NCBI RefSeq assembly: GCF_029537375.1
Contig: NZ_CP120679.1
Location: forward strand, 2,654,001-2,718,000
Origin: Bacillus sp. HSf4
Lineage (GTDB): Bacteria; Bacillota; Bacilli; Bacillales; Bacillaceae
Direction: 5' to 3'
DNA length: 64,000 nucleotides
Shown here: in pieces, positions 26,453 to 39,535 of the stretch
Layout of the letters: each line of letters opens with the position of its first letter
How positions within the stretch are numbered: position 1 is the stretch's first letter
Translations under genes and position numbers: made by a program
Notes under the pieces: generated by a model
Database searches by the model: none
Seen by the model: only the letters and a program-made list of their open reading frames with translations
Told to the model about the DNA's origin: nothing

Positions 26453-28276
26453 TTATTTGAGCGAACGGTTCAACTTTATGATTTCTTGAGCCAATGCAGC
26501 CGCTTTGAGGAAATCTTTTTGCCTTTCGGCTTCAGCCCTTTCAGCTTCTTTTTCTTTTATCATTGACCAATTTCGATAATTCAACACTTTTTTTACATAA
26601 TCAGATAATTCTGCTTCGCTCAGTTCTTCGTTTACCTGAAGCATTAAAATATCCGTCAGGAGCTGAGCAAGCTCCTGATCCTCGATTCTATTGAAGAGCT
26701 GCTGGGTGGAAATCTCAGCCCCCTCTTCATACATGGCATACAGATAAGCGGCAACAGCGCGATGCTGGTCAAGGTTAAATTCCAAACCCACCCGCTCCAA
26801 CACCTTACCGATGACATCGCGGTCATGAATCATGTGGGCGAGCAGCATCCGTTCCGCATTCTCATGTGCCGGCCGCAGCCCCGTTCTCTTTCGCGGGGAG
26901 CGCGAGATAGCTGCGCGCTTTTCGTTTGATTCCTGACGGCTGCTCTCCTTATTGCGCCCCGCAGCCTGCTTAATAAAGACGGATAGCTGATCCTTTAAGG
27001 AATCGAATGAAATTGAAAATTCATTTGCCAGCTGCTTGAGATATATTTCCTGCTCCAAAGGCCCGCTTAGCATGCTGGCTTCTTTGAGCACATCGTTGAT
27101 GTAGGCCAGGCGGTCTCCTTCATCTGAAAGGTTTTTCCCCTTGCGGAAATAGTTCATTTTAAAGGTCATTAAGGTGACGCTGGCCCCTATTACATCCCGC
27201 TTAAACTTTTCGCTTCCGAATGTTTTGATGTAGTCATCGGGGTCCAGTCCGTCCGGTATCATGGCCACTTTGACCGTGCAGCCCTTTTTCTGAAGAATGT
27301 CGGCCGCTTTCAGCGTTGCTTCATAGCCGGCCTGATCCGAGTCATAGCACAGGATCACTTCACCGACATTGCGCCGGATGATTTTTGCATGCTCTTCAGT
27401 GAGCGATGTCCCCATCGTCGCGATCGATTCTTTCACACCCGAACTAACGGCTGATATGACATCGGCAAATCCTTCAAACAGGACCGCCCTCTCTTCTTTG
27501 CGGATATGAAGGCGAGCCTGATGAAAATGATAGAGCAGCCTGCTTTTTCGAAAGAGCGGCGTTTCCGGGCTGTTCATATATTTCGGCTGTTCACCCGTGA
27601 ACGTCCGGCCGGAAAAAGCAATGGTTGTGCCGTGATGGTCATGTATCGGAAACATAATCCGGTTTCGGAAGCGGTCGAAATAACCGTCCCCGTTTTCGCG
27701 CCTGATAATGAGCCCTGCTCTTTCCATCAGTGCGGCATCAAAACCTCTCCGTTCCAAAAATTTCGTTATGAAATCCCATGAATCAAGAGCATATCCGATT
27801 TCAAACTGCTCGATCTGTTCCATCTTAAAGCCTCTCTCGAGCAGATAATCGAGCGCTTCCTGACCTTCCTTTGTATTGACCAGCAAATGATGGTAAAATT
27901 TCTTTAACAGCTCATGGGCTTCCGCCATTTTCTGTTCATTTGAGCTGCTGCCGGTAGCGGCGGTTGTTGAAATAGCCGCTTCAGGAAGATCGATGCGGTA
28001 TTTGTCCGCCAAGTGGGACACCGCTTCAACAAATGAATAGCCTTCCATCTGTCTTAAAAATGAAAAAACGTTTCCTCCGGCTCCGCATCCAAAACAATGG
28101 AAAATCTGTTTTTCTCCAGAAACGGAAAAAGATGGTGTGTTCTCACCATGAAATGGACAGAGCCCAAAATAATTACGCCCCTGTTTTCTTAGCTGGACGT
28201 ACTCTCCAATTACTTCAACGATATCGGCTGATTTTTGTACTTGTTCCACAATTTCATCTGGTATACGATTGCCCAT
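26453..28276 (-). CDS. dnaG: DNA primase DnaG
   Basis: Makes RNA primers at the replication fork; 607 residues. The N-terminal zinc-binding domain has the ligands in [11 protein letters not shown] and [10 protein letters not shown]; the TOPRIM core includes [11 protein letters not shown] and [13 protein letters not shown]; the C-terminal region of about 150 residues is the helicase-interacting domain. The ATG follows GGAG. Central gene of the classical macromolecular synthesis operon. Confidence 0.97.
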   Translation of the reverse strand: MGNRIPDEIVEQVQKSADIVEVIGEYVQLRKQGRNYFGLCPFHGENTPSFSVSGEKQIFHCFGCGAGGNVFSFLRQMEGYSFVEAVSHLADKYRIDLPEAAISTTAATGSSSNEQKMAEAHELLKKFYHHLLVNTKEGQEALDYLLERGFKMEQIEQFEIGYALDSWDFITKFLERRGFDAALMERAGLIIRRENGDGYFDRFRNRIMFPIHDHHGTTIAFSGRTFTGEQPKYMNSPETPLFRKSRLLYHFHQARLHIRKEERAVLFEGFADVISAVSSGVKESIATMGTSLTEEHAKIIRRNVGEVILCYDSDQAGYEATLKAADILQKKGCTVKVAMIPDGLDPDDYIKTFGSEKFKRDVIGASVTLMTFKMNYFRKGKNLSDEGDRLAYINDVLKEASMLSGPLEQEIYLKQLANEFSISFDSLKDQLSVFIKQAAGRNKESSRQESNEKRAAISRSPRKRTGLRPAHENAERMLLAHMIHDRDVIGKVLERVGLEFNLDQHRAVAAYLYAMYEEGAEISTQQLFNRIEDQELAQLLTDILMLQVNEELSEAELSDYVKKVLNYRNWSMIKEKEAERAEAERQKDFLKAAALAQEIIKLNRSLK

Positions 28277-28308
28277 GTTCCAACACTCCGTCGTACATAA
28301 TTCGCTGC

Positions 28309-28800
28309 TTAATACGTAAATCCTTCATTTTTCGACAAGATTTTTTGCAGCTCTTTGACAAATCGCTCCCGGTCTTCTTTGACCAATTTTTTCGGGCCTT
28401 TTGTATGGCGTCCGCTTCTTCTCAATTTTTGTGAGACGTGACGGCGGTATAGAGCATGGTCGATGGAACTCTCTTTGAAAAGAAAGCCTCTCTCCGACAT
28501 CACAAAGACCTTTTTGCCCAGCAAGAGCGATGCAAGCCCGATATCTTGTGTGACGACCACATCGCCGGGACGAACATGGTTGGCAATATACAGATCGGCA
28601 GCTTCTTTATGAGGATCGACATAATGCCAATTCTCTTCTTCCTTCCTCGTGACTTGAAAATGTTCAAATGAGGCCACAAAAACGACATTCACTCGGAAGT
28701 CCGCTGCTGTTTTTAACACTTCATCTTTTACCGGGCATGCGTCTGCATCGACAAAAATCGTCCTTTCTTTTTCAAGAAGACTAATTCTCCATCCCTCCAT
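28309..28800 (-). CDS. yqxD: YaiI/YqxD family protein (UPF0178)
   Basis: A 163-residue protein with a PIN-like/NYN nuclease-type fold suggested by [11 protein letters not shown] at the N-terminus and [16 protein letters not shown] near residue 77; activity is unproven. The basic tail ([12 protein letters not shown]) could bind nucleic acid. The ATG at 28800 has AGGAG 5 nt upstream; a TTG one codon earlier is possible. First gene of the dnaG-sigA operon. Upstream, TTGTAT-N18-TAAAAT is a possible promoter, and an inverted repeat AAGAATTT/AAATTCTT lies at 28859-28892. Confidence 0.85.
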   Translation of the reverse strand: MEGWRISLLEKERTIFVDADACPVKDEVLKTAADFRVNVVFVASFEHFQVTRKEEENWHYVDPHKEAADLYIANHVRPGDVVVTQDIGLASLLLGKKVFVMSERGFLFKESSIDHALYRRHVSQKLRRSGRHTKGPKKLVKEDRERFVKELQKILSKNEGFTY

Positions 28801-29064
28801 CAATCTCCTGCTATAAATACAGGCAAAATCACACAGGTTTAAAAACGATCGAGCTATAAGAATTTGTCGAAAGTTTTTTTCTTGAAATTCTTGACACGAT
28901 ACCCATAATAGTTTATTCGTTCTGTACTTAGCTTAAACCTAAAAGTTAATTATTTTATCACAATTTTTTATTATAATACAAATGGGTAAAAGATGCTATC
29001 ATTTTCAACTTTCCCGATACCGTCAAAGCAAAAACCCAGGATGGGGTGTCCTGAGTTTTGTTCG

Positions 29065-29877
29065 TTAGGCCCTTTTTGTCATCATGTTATGGATAATGTT
29101 GGCCGTTTCCTCGACCGCCTTATTCGATACATCTACGACTTCACAGCCGATGCGGTTCACGATTTTCTCAAAATATTCGAGCTCCTCTTTGATGCGGTTG
29201 ATATTGGCATAGATCGCTTTGTCGTTGAGACCGAGCGATTTCAGGCGCTCTTTGCGGATATGGTTCAGCTTGTCAGGGCTGATTTTCAACCCGATACATT
29301 TGGCGGGGTCAACCGAAAAAAGTTCTTCAGGAGGATCCACTTCCGGAACGATCGGCACGTTGGCCACCTTGAGACGCTTGTGGGCCAAATATTGCGATAA
29401 AGGGGTTTTGGACGTTCTTGACACGCCGATCAGCACGATGTCCGCCTTCAGAATGCCCCGCGGATCTCTGCCGTCATCATATTTCACGGCAAATTCGATC
29501 GCTTCCACCTTTTTGAAATAATCTTCATCAAGCTTACGAACCCGGCCCGGTTCATATTTTGCATTGAAACCGTAGACGGATTCCATTTTTTCGATCAAGG
29601 GGCCGATAATATCATAATAGACAACATTCGCTTTCTCTGCTTCGGCAATTAAAAATTCGCGAATCTCCGGCACGACGAGGGTGAAGCAGATGATGCCGCC
29701 GTCCGCTTCGGCCAGTGCAATCACTTCTTTAATTGTTCCGCGGTCTTCCACATAAGGTATCCGCCTGATATTGGTATGTTCAGATGAACCGTTAAATTGA
29801 CTGATCGCCGCCTTGACTACGAGTTCAGCGGTTTCGCCGACAGAGTCGGATACAACATAAATCGTGCGGTTACTCAT
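29065..29877 (-). CDS. yqfL: PPDK regulatory-type kinase/phosphorylase YqfL
   Basis: DUF299 family bifunctional serine/threonine kinase and pyrophosphorylase type, 270 residues, with the P-loop-like [12 protein letters not shown] near residue 150. In plants and some bacteria this family controls pyruvate phosphate dikinase. In B. subtilis YqfL is known to modulate CcpN, encoded immediately upstream here. The start is the ATG at 29877 after GGGGGGATATC; the open frame extends to 29934 but overlaps ccpN's end. A short hairpin after the stop lacks a clear T run. Confidence 0.92.
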   Translation of the reverse strand: MSNRTIYVVSDSVGETAELVVKAAISQFNGSSEHTNIRRIPYVEDRGTIKEVIALAEADGGIICFTLVVPEIREFLIAEAEKANVVYYDIIGPLIEKMESVYGFNAKYEPGRVRKLDEDYFKKVEAIEFAVKYDDGRDPRGILKADIVLIGVSRTSKTPLSQYLAHKRLKVANVPIVPEVDPPEELFSVDPAKCIGLKISPDKLNHIRKERLKSLGLNDKAIYANINRIKEELEYFEKIVNRIGCEVVDVSNKAVEETANIIHNMMTKRA

Positions 29878-29902
29878 GATATCCCCCCATTTGTTGTTTG
29901 CT

Positions 29903-30541
29903 CTACATGATTTCATTTTCAGATAAGCTGACAAGGATTTTTGTCATGTTCGTTTTGGTGATTCTCCCCACCACTTCATAGCCTTTTTCCGTATCTTTTA
30001 CAACAGGCAATGCATCAATCTGTTTTTCAATCAGCATTTTGGCAATGTCCAAAATGAAATCATCACGCCTGCACAGCGTAATGTTCGGCATTCTCGTCAT
30101 GATAATATGGACGGGAATTGAAGGGAGCTCCTGCTTGCCGATGCTTGCTCTGAGCAAGTCTTTTCGTGAAAGTACACCGACTAAGATGGCATTATCATCA
30201 ACGACAAAAAGCGTTCCTACGTCCTCTAAAAACATCGTGCAGATCGCATCATAGACGGAAACATTTTCATGGATCACCACCGGGATGGACTGAAAGTCTT
30301 TTACCTGCAGCTTTTTCAGCTTATCTGCCAAGAGCTGCGTGCCTGTCTTTCCGGTATAAAAATAGCCGACTCTCGGCCTTGCTTCCAAAAAACCCGACAT
30401 TGTCAAGATCGCCAAATCCGGGCGGAGAGTGGCCCTTGTCAAATTCAATTTCTCCGCTATATGCTCCCCTGTGATCGGTCCGTTCTCTTTGACGATCTGC
30501 AAAATTTGCTCCTGACGTTTATTTAGTTCGATTGTACTCAC
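29903..30541 (-). CDS. ccpN: Transcriptional repressor CcpN
   Basis: Represses gluconeogenic genes (gapB, pckA) on glycolytic carbon, independently of CcpA. The 212-residue product has an N-terminal HTH ([28 protein letters not shown]) and two CBS domains in the C-terminal two thirds, which bind adenine nucleotides. The start is uncertain by one codon: two consecutive GTG codons follow AAAGG; the second gives the B. subtilis length. TATAAT at 30595-30600 is the likely -10. Operon with yqfL. Confidence 0.94.
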   Translation of the reverse strand: MSTIELNKRQEQILQIVKENGPITGEHIAEKLNLTRATLRPDLAILTMSGFLEARPRVGYFYTGKTGTQLLADKLKKLQVKDFQSIPVVIHENVSVYDAICTMFLEDVGTLFVVDDNAILVGVLSRKDLLRASIGKQELPSIPVHIIMTRMPNITLCRRDDFILDIAKMLIEKQIDALPVVKDTEKGYEVVGRITKTNMTKILVSLSENEIM

Positions 30542-30694
30542 CACCTTTAAGTCAGCCCCGTGTTTCGTGCAATATGTATAAAAGTCGATAACATATTATA
30601 ACGCATAAAGCCGCGAAAATAACAGCAATTATATTTGGATTCTATGAAAAAGACAGGCACATTTTGACAGGGATGTGAAAAATCGATACCCTTA

Positions 30695-30736
30695 GTTTAA
30701 AAAAGACGATTGCCGGGCTGTCAGCAACCGTCTTTT
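30695..30736 (-). terminator. Terminator of glyQS
   Basis: On the minus strand AAAAGACGGTTGC/GCAATCGTCTTTT (13 bp, one G-T pair) with a 10-nt loop is followed by a T run and begins 6 bp after the glyS stop. Confidence 0.9.
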
Positions 30737-30741
30737 GCCGT

Positions 30742-32781
30742 TTATTTTACAATGATGGCATCGATGTTTGCAAAAGAGCGAATCAGCTCCGCCAGACTTG
30801 CCATTTGCGCCAGGCGGTTTTCTTTTAATCTTTCATCTTCAGCATGAACCATCGTATGATCAAAATATGCTTCAATCGGTGTTTTCAGCTTAGACAGTTC
30901 GCTGAAGGCACCATCAAAATCTTTTGCTTCATAAAAGCCTTCAATCCGACGTTTGCTTTCCTCATAAGCTTTAAAGAGCATTTCTTCCTGAGTGTTTTCA
31001 AACAGGGACGCATCCACATGGCCGTCTCCGCTTTTTTTGCTGATCGAGATGACCCTGGCCAGCGCTTCGGCCGTTTCTTTAAAGTCCGGCTTGGCGGCTG
31101 CATTCTCCAGCACAACGGCTTTTTTGAGCGCTGAATACGGCTCAAGACCGGTGCTTTCAAGCACGGCTTCGACAATATCATAACGGATGTGTTCAGCTGT
31201 CAGGACATATTTAAGGCGCAGTTTGAAGAAATCAAGCAGTTCGCTGTTTTCTTCCTGCCCTGCAAAAGAGGCGAGCTCCTCAAAGGAAATTCCCCAATTC
31301 CGGTCCAGCAGAATTTGCACGATTCCGCTCGCCTGCCGTCTTAATCCGTACGGGTCTTGAGATCCGGTCGGAATCACACCGATTTTGAAAAATGAAGCCA
31401 CAGTATCAAGCTTATCGGCTAAAGCGACAACGGCACCGATGACTGATGACGGCGTCTGTCCGCCGGCTTGCCTTGGCATGTAATGCTCATTGACCGCAAG
31501 CGCCACTTCTTCTTTTTCGCCGAGCATCCGCGCATATTTTTCACCCATGATACCTTGAAGCTCAGGGAACTCGTATACCATATGGGTCACAAGGTCGAAT
31601 TTGGAAATGTGTGAAGCGCGTTGAATCAGCTCAAGCGTTTCTTGATCGACACCGATTTTCCGGGCGATTCGTTCTGCGATTGCGCTTGAACGCCTTACCT
31701 TGTCTCCGAGCGAACCGAGCTCTTCATGGAAGACGATCTTCTCAAGCTTTTCAACATTCTCTTCGATATTCAGTTTTTGATCTTCCTTATAGAAGAAGGC
31801 TGCATCTGAAAGGCGGGCTCTCAGCACCTTTTCATTCCCTCTCGCAACGTTTTCAAGAGCGCGGTCATTCCCGTTGCGCACCGTCACAAAGTAAGGGAGG
31901 AGACTGCCGTTTTCGTCTTTGACAGGGAAGTAGCGCTGATGTTCCTTCATCGTTGTCACAAGGACTTCTTCAGGAATGGAAAGGAACTCTTCTTCAAATG
32001 CTCCGAACAGAACGGTCGGATATTCAACCAGATGGTTGACTTCCTCCAATAAACCTTCGTCTCTCGGAATATCCCATGATTTTTCCGCGGCTAATTCATC
32101 CAGCTGCTTCGTGATCAGCTGCTTTCGCTTTGCCGGATCAGCGATGACAAATTCGCTTTCCAGTTTTGTTTCGTATTCTGCAGGCGAACCAAGCTCCGCC
32201 GCTTTGCCGAGGAAGCGATGTCCTTCCGTCACCCGGCCGCTTTCAACATGGGCGACAGAAAACGGAACAATCTCGCTGCCGAAAAGGGCGACAATCCATT
32301 TAATCGGCCTGATGTATTTCAGCTCCTCGCTGCCCCAGCGCATATTTTTCGGAAAATGGAGACTTGTCACCAAATCGCGGAGCTCGGGAAGAAGTGTCAT
32401 CGTCTCTTGGCCTTTTTGGAATTTCTGTACAAATACATACTCTGTTCCCTTTACATCTTTAAAATACAGGTCTTCCGGGCTCGCCCCTTGTCCCCGTGAA
32501 AAACCGATTGCCGCTTTCGTCCATTCACCGTTTTCATCAAGGGCGATTTTCTTTGCCGGTCCTTTGGCTTCTTCCTTCACATCTTCCTGTTTTTCAGCAA
32601 CATCTTTGACAAGGACGGCAAGCCTTCTCGGCGAGTTAAAAAGCCTGACTTCCCCGTACGCGATTTTTTTGTCTTTCAGCCAGCTTTCAAGCTTTTCCCC
32701 CAATTGGGTCATGCTGTCGTGCATGAAACGAGCCGGCATTTCTTCCAGTCCGATTTCTAAAAGCAAATCTTGATTACTCAT
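30742..32781 (-). CDS. glyS: Glycyl-tRNA synthetase beta subunit
   Basis: Beta chain of the heterotetrameric bacterial GlyRS, 679 residues; binds tRNA-Gly and is needed for charging. The N-terminal [15 protein letters not shown] is the family signature; an HD-like domain is near 390-470; the C-terminal anticodon-binding part includes [19 protein letters not shown]. It overlaps glyQ by 8 bp. Controlled by the T-box upstream of glyQ. Confidence 0.96.
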   Translation of the reverse strand: MSNQDLLLEIGLEEMPARFMHDSMTQLGEKLESWLKDKKIAYGEVRLFNSPRRLAVLVKDVAEKQEDVKEEAKGPAKKIALDENGEWTKAAIGFSRGQGASPEDLYFKDVKGTEYVFVQKFQKGQETMTLLPELRDLVTSLHFPKNMRWGSEELKYIRPIKWIVALFGSEIVPFSVAHVESGRVTEGHRFLGKAAELGSPAEYETKLESEFVIADPAKRKQLITKQLDELAAEKSWDIPRDEGLLEEVNHLVEYPTVLFGAFEEEFLSIPEEVLVTTMKEHQRYFPVKDENGSLLPYFVTVRNGNDRALENVARGNEKVLRARLSDAAFFYKEDQKLNIEENVEKLEKIVFHEELGSLGDKVRRSSAIAERIARKIGVDQETLELIQRASHISKFDLVTHMVYEFPELQGIMGEKYARMLGEKEEVALAVNEHYMPRQAGGQTPSSVIGAVVALADKLDTVASFFKIGVIPTGSQDPYGLRRQASGIVQILLDRNWGISFEELASFAGQEENSELLDFFKLRLKYVLTAEHIRYDIVEAVLESTGLEPYSALKKAVVLENAAAKPDFKETAEALARVISISKKSGDGHVDASLFENTQEEMLFKAYEESKRRIEGFYEAKDFDGAFSELSKLKTPIEAYFDHTMVHAEDERLKENRLAQMASLAELIRSFANIDAIIVK

Positions 32782-33661
32782 GTGAAGCCTCTTCCTCCTT
32801 CAGCATTGGAAAGCCTAACTTTTCGCGTTCATCATAATACGTTTTGGCTACTTTTCTAGCCAGGTTTCTGACCCTTGCGATGTATCCTGTCCTTTCCGTA
32901 ACGGAAATGGCTCCTTTGGCATCAAGCAGGTTGAACGTGTGGGAGCATTTCAGGACATAATCATACGCCGGATGAACGAGTCCCTGATCCATTTGCCTGA
33001 TCGCTTCTTTTTCATATGTGGCAAACAGTTCGAACAGCATCTCCACATCAGATGTCTCAAACGTGTAGACTGAATGCTCGTATTCGGCCATCAAGAATAA
33101 GTCTCTGATCGTATAGCCGTCTGTCCATTCCAGATCAAAGACATTTTCTTTATCCTGAATGTATGAAGCAAGCCGCTCAATCCCGTATGTGATTTCAACG
33201 GAAACCGGCTTGCATTCAAGACCTCCGACCTGTTGGAAATACGTGAATTGGGTGATTTCCATGCCGTCAAGCCATACTTCCCAGCCGAGCCCTGCGCAGC
33301 CGAGTGACGGGTTTTCCCAGTTGTCCTCAACAAACCGGATATCATGCTCCAAAGGATCAATTCCGAGCGCTTTTAATGAATCCAAATACAGCTCCTGAAT
33401 ATTGTCCGGAGACGGTTTGATGATGACCTGGAACTGATGATGCTGGTAAAGCCTGTTTGGATTCTCGCCGTATCTTCCGTCAGCCGGGCGCCTTGACGGC
33501 TCAACATACGCTACCTTCCACGGCTCCGGCCCGAGGCTCCGCAAAAATGTATAGGGGCTCATTGTTCCCGCGCCCTTTTCAACATCGTACGACTGCAAAA
33601 GGACACAGCCTTCATTAGACCAATGCTTTTGCAGTGTCAGAATCATTTCTTGAATATTCAA
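32774..33661 (-). CDS. glyQ: Glycyl-tRNA synthetase alpha subunit
   Basis: Catalytic class II alpha chain, 295 residues, the same length as in B. subtilis. Visible are the glycine-site segment [12 protein letters not shown] near residue 24, motif 2-like [20 protein letters not shown], and [21 protein letters not shown]. The start is taken as the TTG at 33661 because GGAGGT lies 7 nt upstream; an in-frame GTG at 33676 would put that site inside the gene. First gene of glyQS. Confidence 0.96.
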   Translation of the reverse strand: MNIQEMILTLQKHWSNEGCVLLQSYDVEKGAGTMSPYTFLRSLGPEPWKVAYVEPSRRPADGRYGENPNRLYQHHQFQVIIKPSPDNIQELYLDSLKALGIDPLEHDIRFVEDNWENPSLGCAGLGWEVWLDGMEITQFTYFQQVGGLECKPVSVEITYGIERLASYIQDKENVFDLEWTDGYTIRDLFLMAEYEHSVYTFETSDVEMLFELFATYEKEAIRQMDQGLVHPAYDYVLKCSHTFNLLDAKGAISVTERTGYIARVRNLARKVAKTYYDEREKLGFPMLKEEEASHE

Positions 33662-33726
33662 ATCAAGCACCTCCACAGAACGTGTTTCGTTTTTTCATAT
33701 TGGCATAGGGCTAAAGTTTTAAGCAG

Positions 33727-33983
33727 AAAAAACTCCCGTCCCTATGCTTGTTTTCCCACAAACATAGGGACGAGAGTTCTCCCGCGGTTCCACCCTAATT
33801 GCTGAGAGATTCGTCCCAGCCTCTTTTTTAAAAGTTGCTCATGGAATGCCTTTCATTACGCTCTCATCCCCGGCTTTCACCGTCCCGGGGTCGCTTCAAT
33901 GAGGGGGCGCAACTACTTCTTTCCGTCGCCGCAACACATTATTGAAACTTATAAGCGGACTTTTAGATCCCGCAATCTTTATG
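33727..33983 (-). promoter_or_regulatory. Glycine T-box riboswitch leader of glyQS
   Basis: Leader of about 255 nt. The T-box consensus GGGTGGAACCGCGG lies at 33782-33795 on the minus strand. It is followed by a long terminator stem (33732-33751 with 33758-33777) and a T run; the 5' arm of that stem pairs with the T-box region in the antiterminator. Stem I occupies the 5' half, with a GGC (Gly) candidate specifier at 33848-33850. Uncharged tRNA-Gly is expected to favour read-through into glyQS. Confidence 0.95.
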
Positions 33984-33988
33984 ACATG

Positions 33989-34017
33989 ATCTTATAAAAA
34001 GATGAAGAGGATGTCAA
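33989..34017 (-). promoter_or_regulatory. Sigma-A promoter of glyQS
   Basis: TTGACA (34012-34017), 17 bp, TAAGAT (33989-33994). The -35 overlaps the last bases of recO, including its stop codon, so recO has no separate terminator. Confidence 0.88.
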
Positions 34018-34784
34018 CTTTTGTTTTCTTTCCCCAGCATTTTTTTCATATTGTCCATTTGCTCCATGAAGCGCCGTGATTTCAAATAAATCCCGGAGTA
34101 CTCATCATAATAAAGCTGGATGACTGTTTTCAGCTCCTCTTTCGTCTCCTGTTTGACCGATACATTGCCAAGCCTTGAAAGGTCAAAATAAAAAAACAGC
34201 CTCAAGAGCCTTACGGATGCAGGAGACAGCGGAACCCTGTACGGATCTTTCGCAAAACAGCGATGGCAAATGAAGCCGTTGTCCCGAATGGAAAAGTGGA
34301 ATGTGCCTTCCTTACTTTTGCAGTGGACACATTCGTTTAATTCCGGATACAGGCCGAGCACACCGAGCATTTTGACTTCGATGAGATTGGTGATGATGTC
34401 GGGATCTGTACCGTCATTCAGCCTTCTCATCGACTGAAGAAGCAGTTCGAATAAAAACGGATTCGGCTTCTTTTCCTCAGTCCCCTTATCAATTAATTCT
34501 GCGATATATGCGGCATATGCCGTTAAAAAAAGATCCTCCCGGATATTCCGCATGCTATCGATCATTTCGCCCTGCTCCAATGTGCCGAGACCTGATGACG
34601 TTCTGAATAAAAACGAGCCATAAAGAAACGGCTGGGAAATGGCGGACAGGCGGCTGTTCGGCTTTTTTGCCCCCCTGGCCAGCACGCCGATTTTCCCATT
34701 TTCCCTCGTTAACAGTGTAATGATTTTATTTGATTCTCCGTAATCATTTGTACGAATGACGATACCTTCACATTTCGTCAGCAT
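34014..34784 (-). CDS. recO: DNA repair and recombination protein RecO
   Basis: RecFOR mediator that loads RecA onto SSB-coated DNA, 256 residues. The N-terminal OB fold starts [18 protein letters not shown]; a zinc-finger-like region has [13 protein letters not shown] and GFICHRC near residues 145-180. The ATG at 34784 is used; the open frame extends five codons further without a better ribosome site. Its 3' end overlaps the glyQS promoter. Co-transcribed with yqzL 37 bp upstream. Confidence 0.94.
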   Translation of the reverse strand: MLTKCEGIVIRTNDYGESNKIITLLTRENGKIGVLARGAKKPNSRLSAISQPFLYGSFLFRTSSGLGTLEQGEMIDSMRNIREDLFLTAYAAYIAELIDKGTEEKKPNPFLFELLLQSMRRLNDGTDPDIITNLIEVKMLGVLGLYPELNECVHCKSKEGTFHFSIRDNGFICHRCFAKDPYRVPLSPASVRLLRLFFYFDLSRLGNVSVKQETKEELKTVIQLYYDEYSGIYLKSRRFMEQMDNMKKMLGKENKS

Positions 34785-34821
34785 ATGTGCACCATCCAAA
34801 AATCGGAGGGGTCAAGCTTGA

Positions 34822-34965
34822 TCACAAAATTGGAAAGTCAACTTCTGCTAGCTCTTCGTCAAGTGCTTCGGGTCTTTCCAGGTTCTCCTTCTCCAATTCC
34901 TTGAAAAGGAGGTACGTATCAACGTTTCCTGTTTGTGAAAATACATTCCAAGTAAAATTCAACAT
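34822..34965 (-). CDS. yqzL: Small acidic protein YqzL
   Basis: A 47-residue ORF with an ATG 5 nt after AAAGGTGGGG. The product begins MLNFTWNVFSQTGNVDTYLL and ends in an acidic tail (EALDEELAEVDFPIL). Size, position between era and recO, and the FTW..FSQTG..DTYLL pattern match B. subtilis YqzL. Function is unknown. No signal peptide or membrane segment. A weak promoter (TTGGAT-N15-TATAAA) may lie just upstream. Confidence 0.85.
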   Translation of the reverse strand: MLNFTWNVFSQTGNVDTYLLFKELEKENLERPEALDEELAEVDFPIL

Positions 34966-35050
34966 AAAAGCCCCACCTTTCTGTTTATAACTAGCTTTTC
35001 AAACATCCAAATTCTTAAGATTATCTTGACCTTGAATCCTCCATTTCATG

Positions 35051-35121
35051 TTAAACAATTTTTTCTAATATCGCTTTGATTTCGAGAGATTTTGTAACGA
35101 CTACCCGGTCAAGTGTGCCGA

Positions 35122-35125
<4 letters not shown>
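35051..35125 (-). CDS. Possible 24-residue ORF coupled to the era stop
   Basis: An open frame starts at TTG (35125-35123), overlapping the era TGA stop as TTGA, and ends at TAA 35051-35053. The peptide begins [16 protein letters not shown] after the start and reads as balanced coding sequence. There is only a weak AG-rich ribosome site, inside era. No family is recognised. It could be noise, a decayed gene end or a coupled small protein. Confidence 0.3.
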
Positions 35126-36433
<1,308 letters not shown>

Positions 36434-36464
36434 CTATAGCGGCGATGATACCGCTAACACTTTT

Positions 36465-36493
36465 ATTTTACATAAAAATGGCTGTTATTTCAC
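36465..36493 (-). promoter_or_regulatory. Candidate promoter of cdd-era
   Basis: GTGAAA (36488-36493), 17 bp, TAAAAT (36465-36470) on the minus strand, about 45 bp upstream of the cdd start. Confidence 0.45.
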
Positions 36494-36551
36494 GCCCAAA
36501 TCAAAAATGTAAAATTTTTGTAAGAATCTTTTGCCAGGGCGCATACACTGA

Positions 36552-36932
36552 TCAAAACAATTTTGGCAAAAAGATGAGTAATCCAATGATACACGAAACA
36601 AAGGCAAACACGCAAACCGCTCCTGCCGCGGCATCCTTAGCGGCTTTTGCCAGCGGATGATTCTCTTTTGTGAAAAGGTCGACAGCATGCTCAACCGCGG
36701 TGTTCATGAGCTCCAAGGCAAGCACTCCGCCGATGAGGATCAAAATGACGGCCCATTCCGAAGCGGTCAGCCTGAAGATGAAGCCGCAAGCGATCACAAC
36801 GATTGCGGCTCCGGTGTGAATTTGAAAATTGCGCTCGGACATGAACGTTTTCAAAATTCCCGTGAAGGCGTGTGAAAAGCTTTTTCTCAGCCTGATCCAT
36901 TCACTTTGTTTATGATGATCTTGAAAGCCCAT
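36552..36932 (-). CDS. dgkA: Undecaprenol kinase DgkA
   Basis: Membrane kinase that phosphorylates undecaprenol to the wall-lipid carrier, 126 residues. Three membrane helices and the signature [13 protein letters not shown] near residue 73, with the catalytic Glu. The N-terminal [21 protein letters not shown] is typical of the family. It overlaps ybeY by 23 bp. About 130 bp separate it from cdd. Confidence 0.93.
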   Translation of the reverse strand: MGFQDHHKQSEWIRLRKSFSHAFTGILKTFMSERNFQIHTGAAIVVIACGFIFRLTASEWAVILILIGGVLALELMNTAVEHAVDLFTKENHPLAKAAKDAAAGAVCVFAFVSCIIGLLIFLPKLF

Positions 36933-37386
36933 AGCGATTTAACAGTTCCTTTTGCTTAGTGAACATGATTTTCTCTTCTTCCTCTGTCATATGGTCATAT
37001 CCGAGCAGATGCAAAAAGCCGTGAACCGCAAGAAATCCCAGCTCTCTCATCAAGGAATGTCCGTACTCTTCCGCCTGTTCTTCCGCTTTATCTGCACTGA
37101 TGATGATATCGCCGAGAACGGGCGGCATGTCGGCGCCGATAATCTCCACTTCTCCCTCACCGTCCTCTTCAAGAGCAAAAGAGATGACATCTGTCGGATA
37201 ATCTTTCCCCCGGTATTCTTTATTGATTTCCTGTATTTCTTCATTCCCTACGACCGTAACGGACACTTCGGCCTGATCGGCGACGCCTTCTTCCTTCGCC
37301 GCAAATTGAAGAAGCTTTTCAATTTCCTCGAGCTGCCCCTCTGAGAGACGCCCTGTTTCATCTGAGATATCGAGATTTAAACTCAT
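36910..37386 (-). CDS. ybeY: Endoribonuclease YbeY (rRNA maturation)
   Basis: Zinc metalloprotein needed for 16S rRNA 3' maturation and 70S quality control, 158 residues. The metal motif [11 protein letters not shown] (H-x3-H-x5-H) is near residue 121, and [12 protein letters not shown] is conserved. AGAAGGTG lies upstream of the ATG. It shares an ATGA overlap with pgpH. B. subtilis name yqfG. Confidence 0.95.
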   Translation of the reverse strand: MSLNLDISDETGRLSEGQLEEIEKLLQFAAKEEGVADQAEVSVTVVGNEEIQEINKEYRGKDYPTDVISFALEEDGEGEVEIIGADMPPVLGDIIISADKAEEQAEEYGHSLMRELGFLAVHGFLHLLGYDHMTEEEEKIMFTKQKELLNRYGLSRSS

Positions 37387-39509
37387 GATTGTTTCACCTT
37401 CTGTTTTGGATTGGCCTCCGGATATTCGATCCGGGAATGGAAAATGCCTTTTAACGTTTCACATAGCGTCTTGGCAATGATGTTCAGTTCTTTTAAAGTC
37501 AGATCGCATTCATCAAATTGCCCGTCTTGAAGCTTGTCGGAAATGATGCCGCGCACAAGCTTTTCAATCCTTTCCGGATTCGGGTTGTGCATCGACCTGA
37601 CGGCGGCTTCCACGCTGTCGGCCACGGAAATAATCGCCGCTTCTTTTGACTGCGGCTTCGGCCCCGGATAACGGAACTCTTCTTCTGTCGTCTGATCGCC
37701 TTTTTCCTTAGCTTTGTAGTAGAAAAACTTGAGCAGGGATGTACCGTGGTGCTGTTCGGCGATATCGACGAGCTCCTTCGGCATTTTATGCTCCCTCAGC
37801 ATGTCCGCTCCATCTGTCGCATGCGAGATGATGATGTTTTTGCTCAGCTGCGGTGACAGTTTGTCATGCGGATTGTCAATATTCATTTGGTTTTCGATGA
37901 AATACTGAGGCCGTTTCGTCTTACCGATATCATGATAATACGCACCGACCCTTGCGAGCAATCCGTTCGCTCCGACCGCTTCGCACGCCGCCTCCGATAA
38001 ATTGGCAACCATGACGCTGTGATGGTAGGTTCCCGGTGTTTCAGTCAGAATTTTGCGCAGGAGCGGGTGATTCGGATTGGAAAGCTCAAGAAGCTTCATC
38101 GTCGACAAGATCCCGAACCCGCTTTCAAAAAACGGCATGAAACCGAGGACAAGAACGGAAGATCCAATGCCTGAAACAGCTCCCATCACGAGATATGTGC
38201 CCATCTCCAGACCGGATTGGGCCGTATTTTGAATCAGCTGGAGGGTGAACATGACAACGATGTTGACAAACGAAACAAACAGTCCCGCCTGAAGGATCTT
38301 TGTTCTGGCATTATGCTTTCCTAAAAACAGTATGCCCGCTATCGAACTAATTAAGAAATACGTTCCGATCGCATAGTTAAAAGTGCCTGTGACACCCTGG
38401 TTAAACATCATGCTTCCGCAGATGGAAAGGATCATGCTCGCGAGAATCGCCAGCCGCTCGTTAATCAGCAGCTTGATCAGCATGACGCCCATTGCAATGG
38501 GCACGATATAGCCGATATGGCTGAATTCGAGCTCTTGAAACAGGCTGATGACTTCCATGACGATCAATACCATCGCTGTTATCAAGGAAAAGAGCATCAG
38601 CGATTTCGTCTTCGGCAGCCGATTGCTGTATTGTTTTTCAAAATAGTAAATCAATGCCGAGATGAAAAGCGCGATCAAAAGCAGCAGTCCGCCGACCGGT
38701 TTAAATATATTGGCTCCGCTTAACAGCCCCGTCAATTGAAGCTTCCGGTACACTTCCCTGTCGATCAGCTGATTTTCCTCAACGAGAATCTGCCCCTGCT
38801 TGATCTGCACCTGCTGAACGCTGTCCGCCGCTTCCTGGCGCTTTTGCTCCGTTTTGTCGGGATCATAGACATAATTGGGGATGATCGCAAAGCGTCCGAT
38901 TTCATTGGCGGCATTCTTCAGTTTTGAAGGGACCGAGTTGCCCTTCAGCTCCTTTGTAAGATTTTCTTTTGCTTCGTCAAGCTTTCCGGCAGGGATTTCT
39001 TTGCTCATCACATCGTTGACGGCCGTTATGACCGAATCCTGTGTCATGGAAAGCTCTCCGTCGCTCGCCCGCAAAAGGTTTTTGACAGAGTCCTCTGACA
39101 GGGAGTCCGTCACATCAGAAGTCAATTTTTCTTCCACGGATTTAATCTGTTTTTTTTCCTTTTGATCCCCGCTTTCTTTTTTGACTTCTTTAATGATGTC
39201 GAAGATAGACGATACAAGATCGACCCTGTTGTCAGAGTACTCTTTTTTCAGGGTGTACTGATCGGGGACCTCTTCCCTTGCTTCCTGTTTTTTGGCAGAT
39301 GTTGCCTTTTGGTCTTCTACCGTAGCCGGTGCATAAATCGTATTTTCGCTGATTGAAAACAAATCAAGATCAAGCGACTCGGGTCTGACATGGAAAAAAA
39401 GCAGAATAAACATCAGCGCTGATATGGCTGTATAAAGAATAACGGGGAGAAAACGGGCTTTTTCCATTCGGGTAAGCCGGTTTTTACCGCCTCTTTTTTT
39501 CTTTTTCAA
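37383..39509 (-). CDS. pgpH: Cyclic-di-AMP phosphodiesterase PgpH (7TM-HD protein)
   Basis: Membrane HD-domain hydrolase that degrades c-di-AMP, 708 residues. One N-terminal membrane helix, an extracytoplasmic 7TMR-HDED domain of about 250 residues, seven further membrane helices, then a cytoplasmic HD domain with [12 protein letters not shown] and HATDGADML. The start is TTG at 39509, 8 nt after AGAGG; the open frame runs on to 39770 across the phoH end and terminator, so that extension is false. B. subtilis name yqfF. Confidence 0.93.
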   Translation of the reverse strand: MKKKKRGGKNRLTRMEKARFLPVILYTAISALMFILLFFHVRPESLDLDLFSISENTIYAPATVEDQKATSAKKQEAREEVPDQYTLKKEYSDNRVDLVSSIFDIIKEVKKESGDQKEKKQIKSVEEKLTSDVTDSLSEDSVKNLLRASDGELSMTQDSVITAVNDVMSKEIPAGKLDEAKENLTKELKGNSVPSKLKNAANEIGRFAIIPNYVYDPDKTEQKRQEAADSVQQVQIKQGQILVEENQLIDREVYRKLQLTGLLSGANIFKPVGGLLLLIALFISALIYYFEKQYSNRLPKTKSLMLFSLITAMVLIVMEVISLFQELEFSHIGYIVPIAMGVMLIKLLINERLAILASMILSICGSMMFNQGVTGTFNYAIGTYFLISSIAGILFLGKHNARTKILQAGLFVSFVNIVVMFTLQLIQNTAQSGLEMGTYLVMGAVSGIGSSVLVLGFMPFFESGFGILSTMKLLELSNPNHPLLRKILTETPGTYHHSVMVANLSEAACEAVGANGLLARVGAYYHDIGKTKRPQYFIENQMNIDNPHDKLSPQLSKNIIISHATDGADMLREHKMPKELVDIAEQHHGTSLLKFFYYKAKEKGDQTTEEEFRYPGPKPQSKEAAIISVADSVEAAVRSMHNPNPERIEKLVRGIISDKLQDGQFDECDLTLKELNIIAKTLCETLKGIFHSRIEYPEANPKQKVKQS

Positions 39510-39535
39510 CAATAGCACCTCTTTCCGGCGAGAAA

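Noticed and set aside
28033..28434. A 133-codon plus-strand ORF across the dnaG start and yqxD end
   Set aside because: Antisense to two supported genes, without a ribosome site; treated as a shadow.
31976..32773. A 265-codon plus-strand ORF opposite glyS
   Set aside because: Shadow of the glyS coding strand; Ser-rich, no ribosome site and no family pattern.
34787..34990. A 67-codon plus-strand ORF over yqzL
   Set aside because: Ser-rich shadow of the yqzL coding strand; yqzL has the correct ribosome site and known family pattern.
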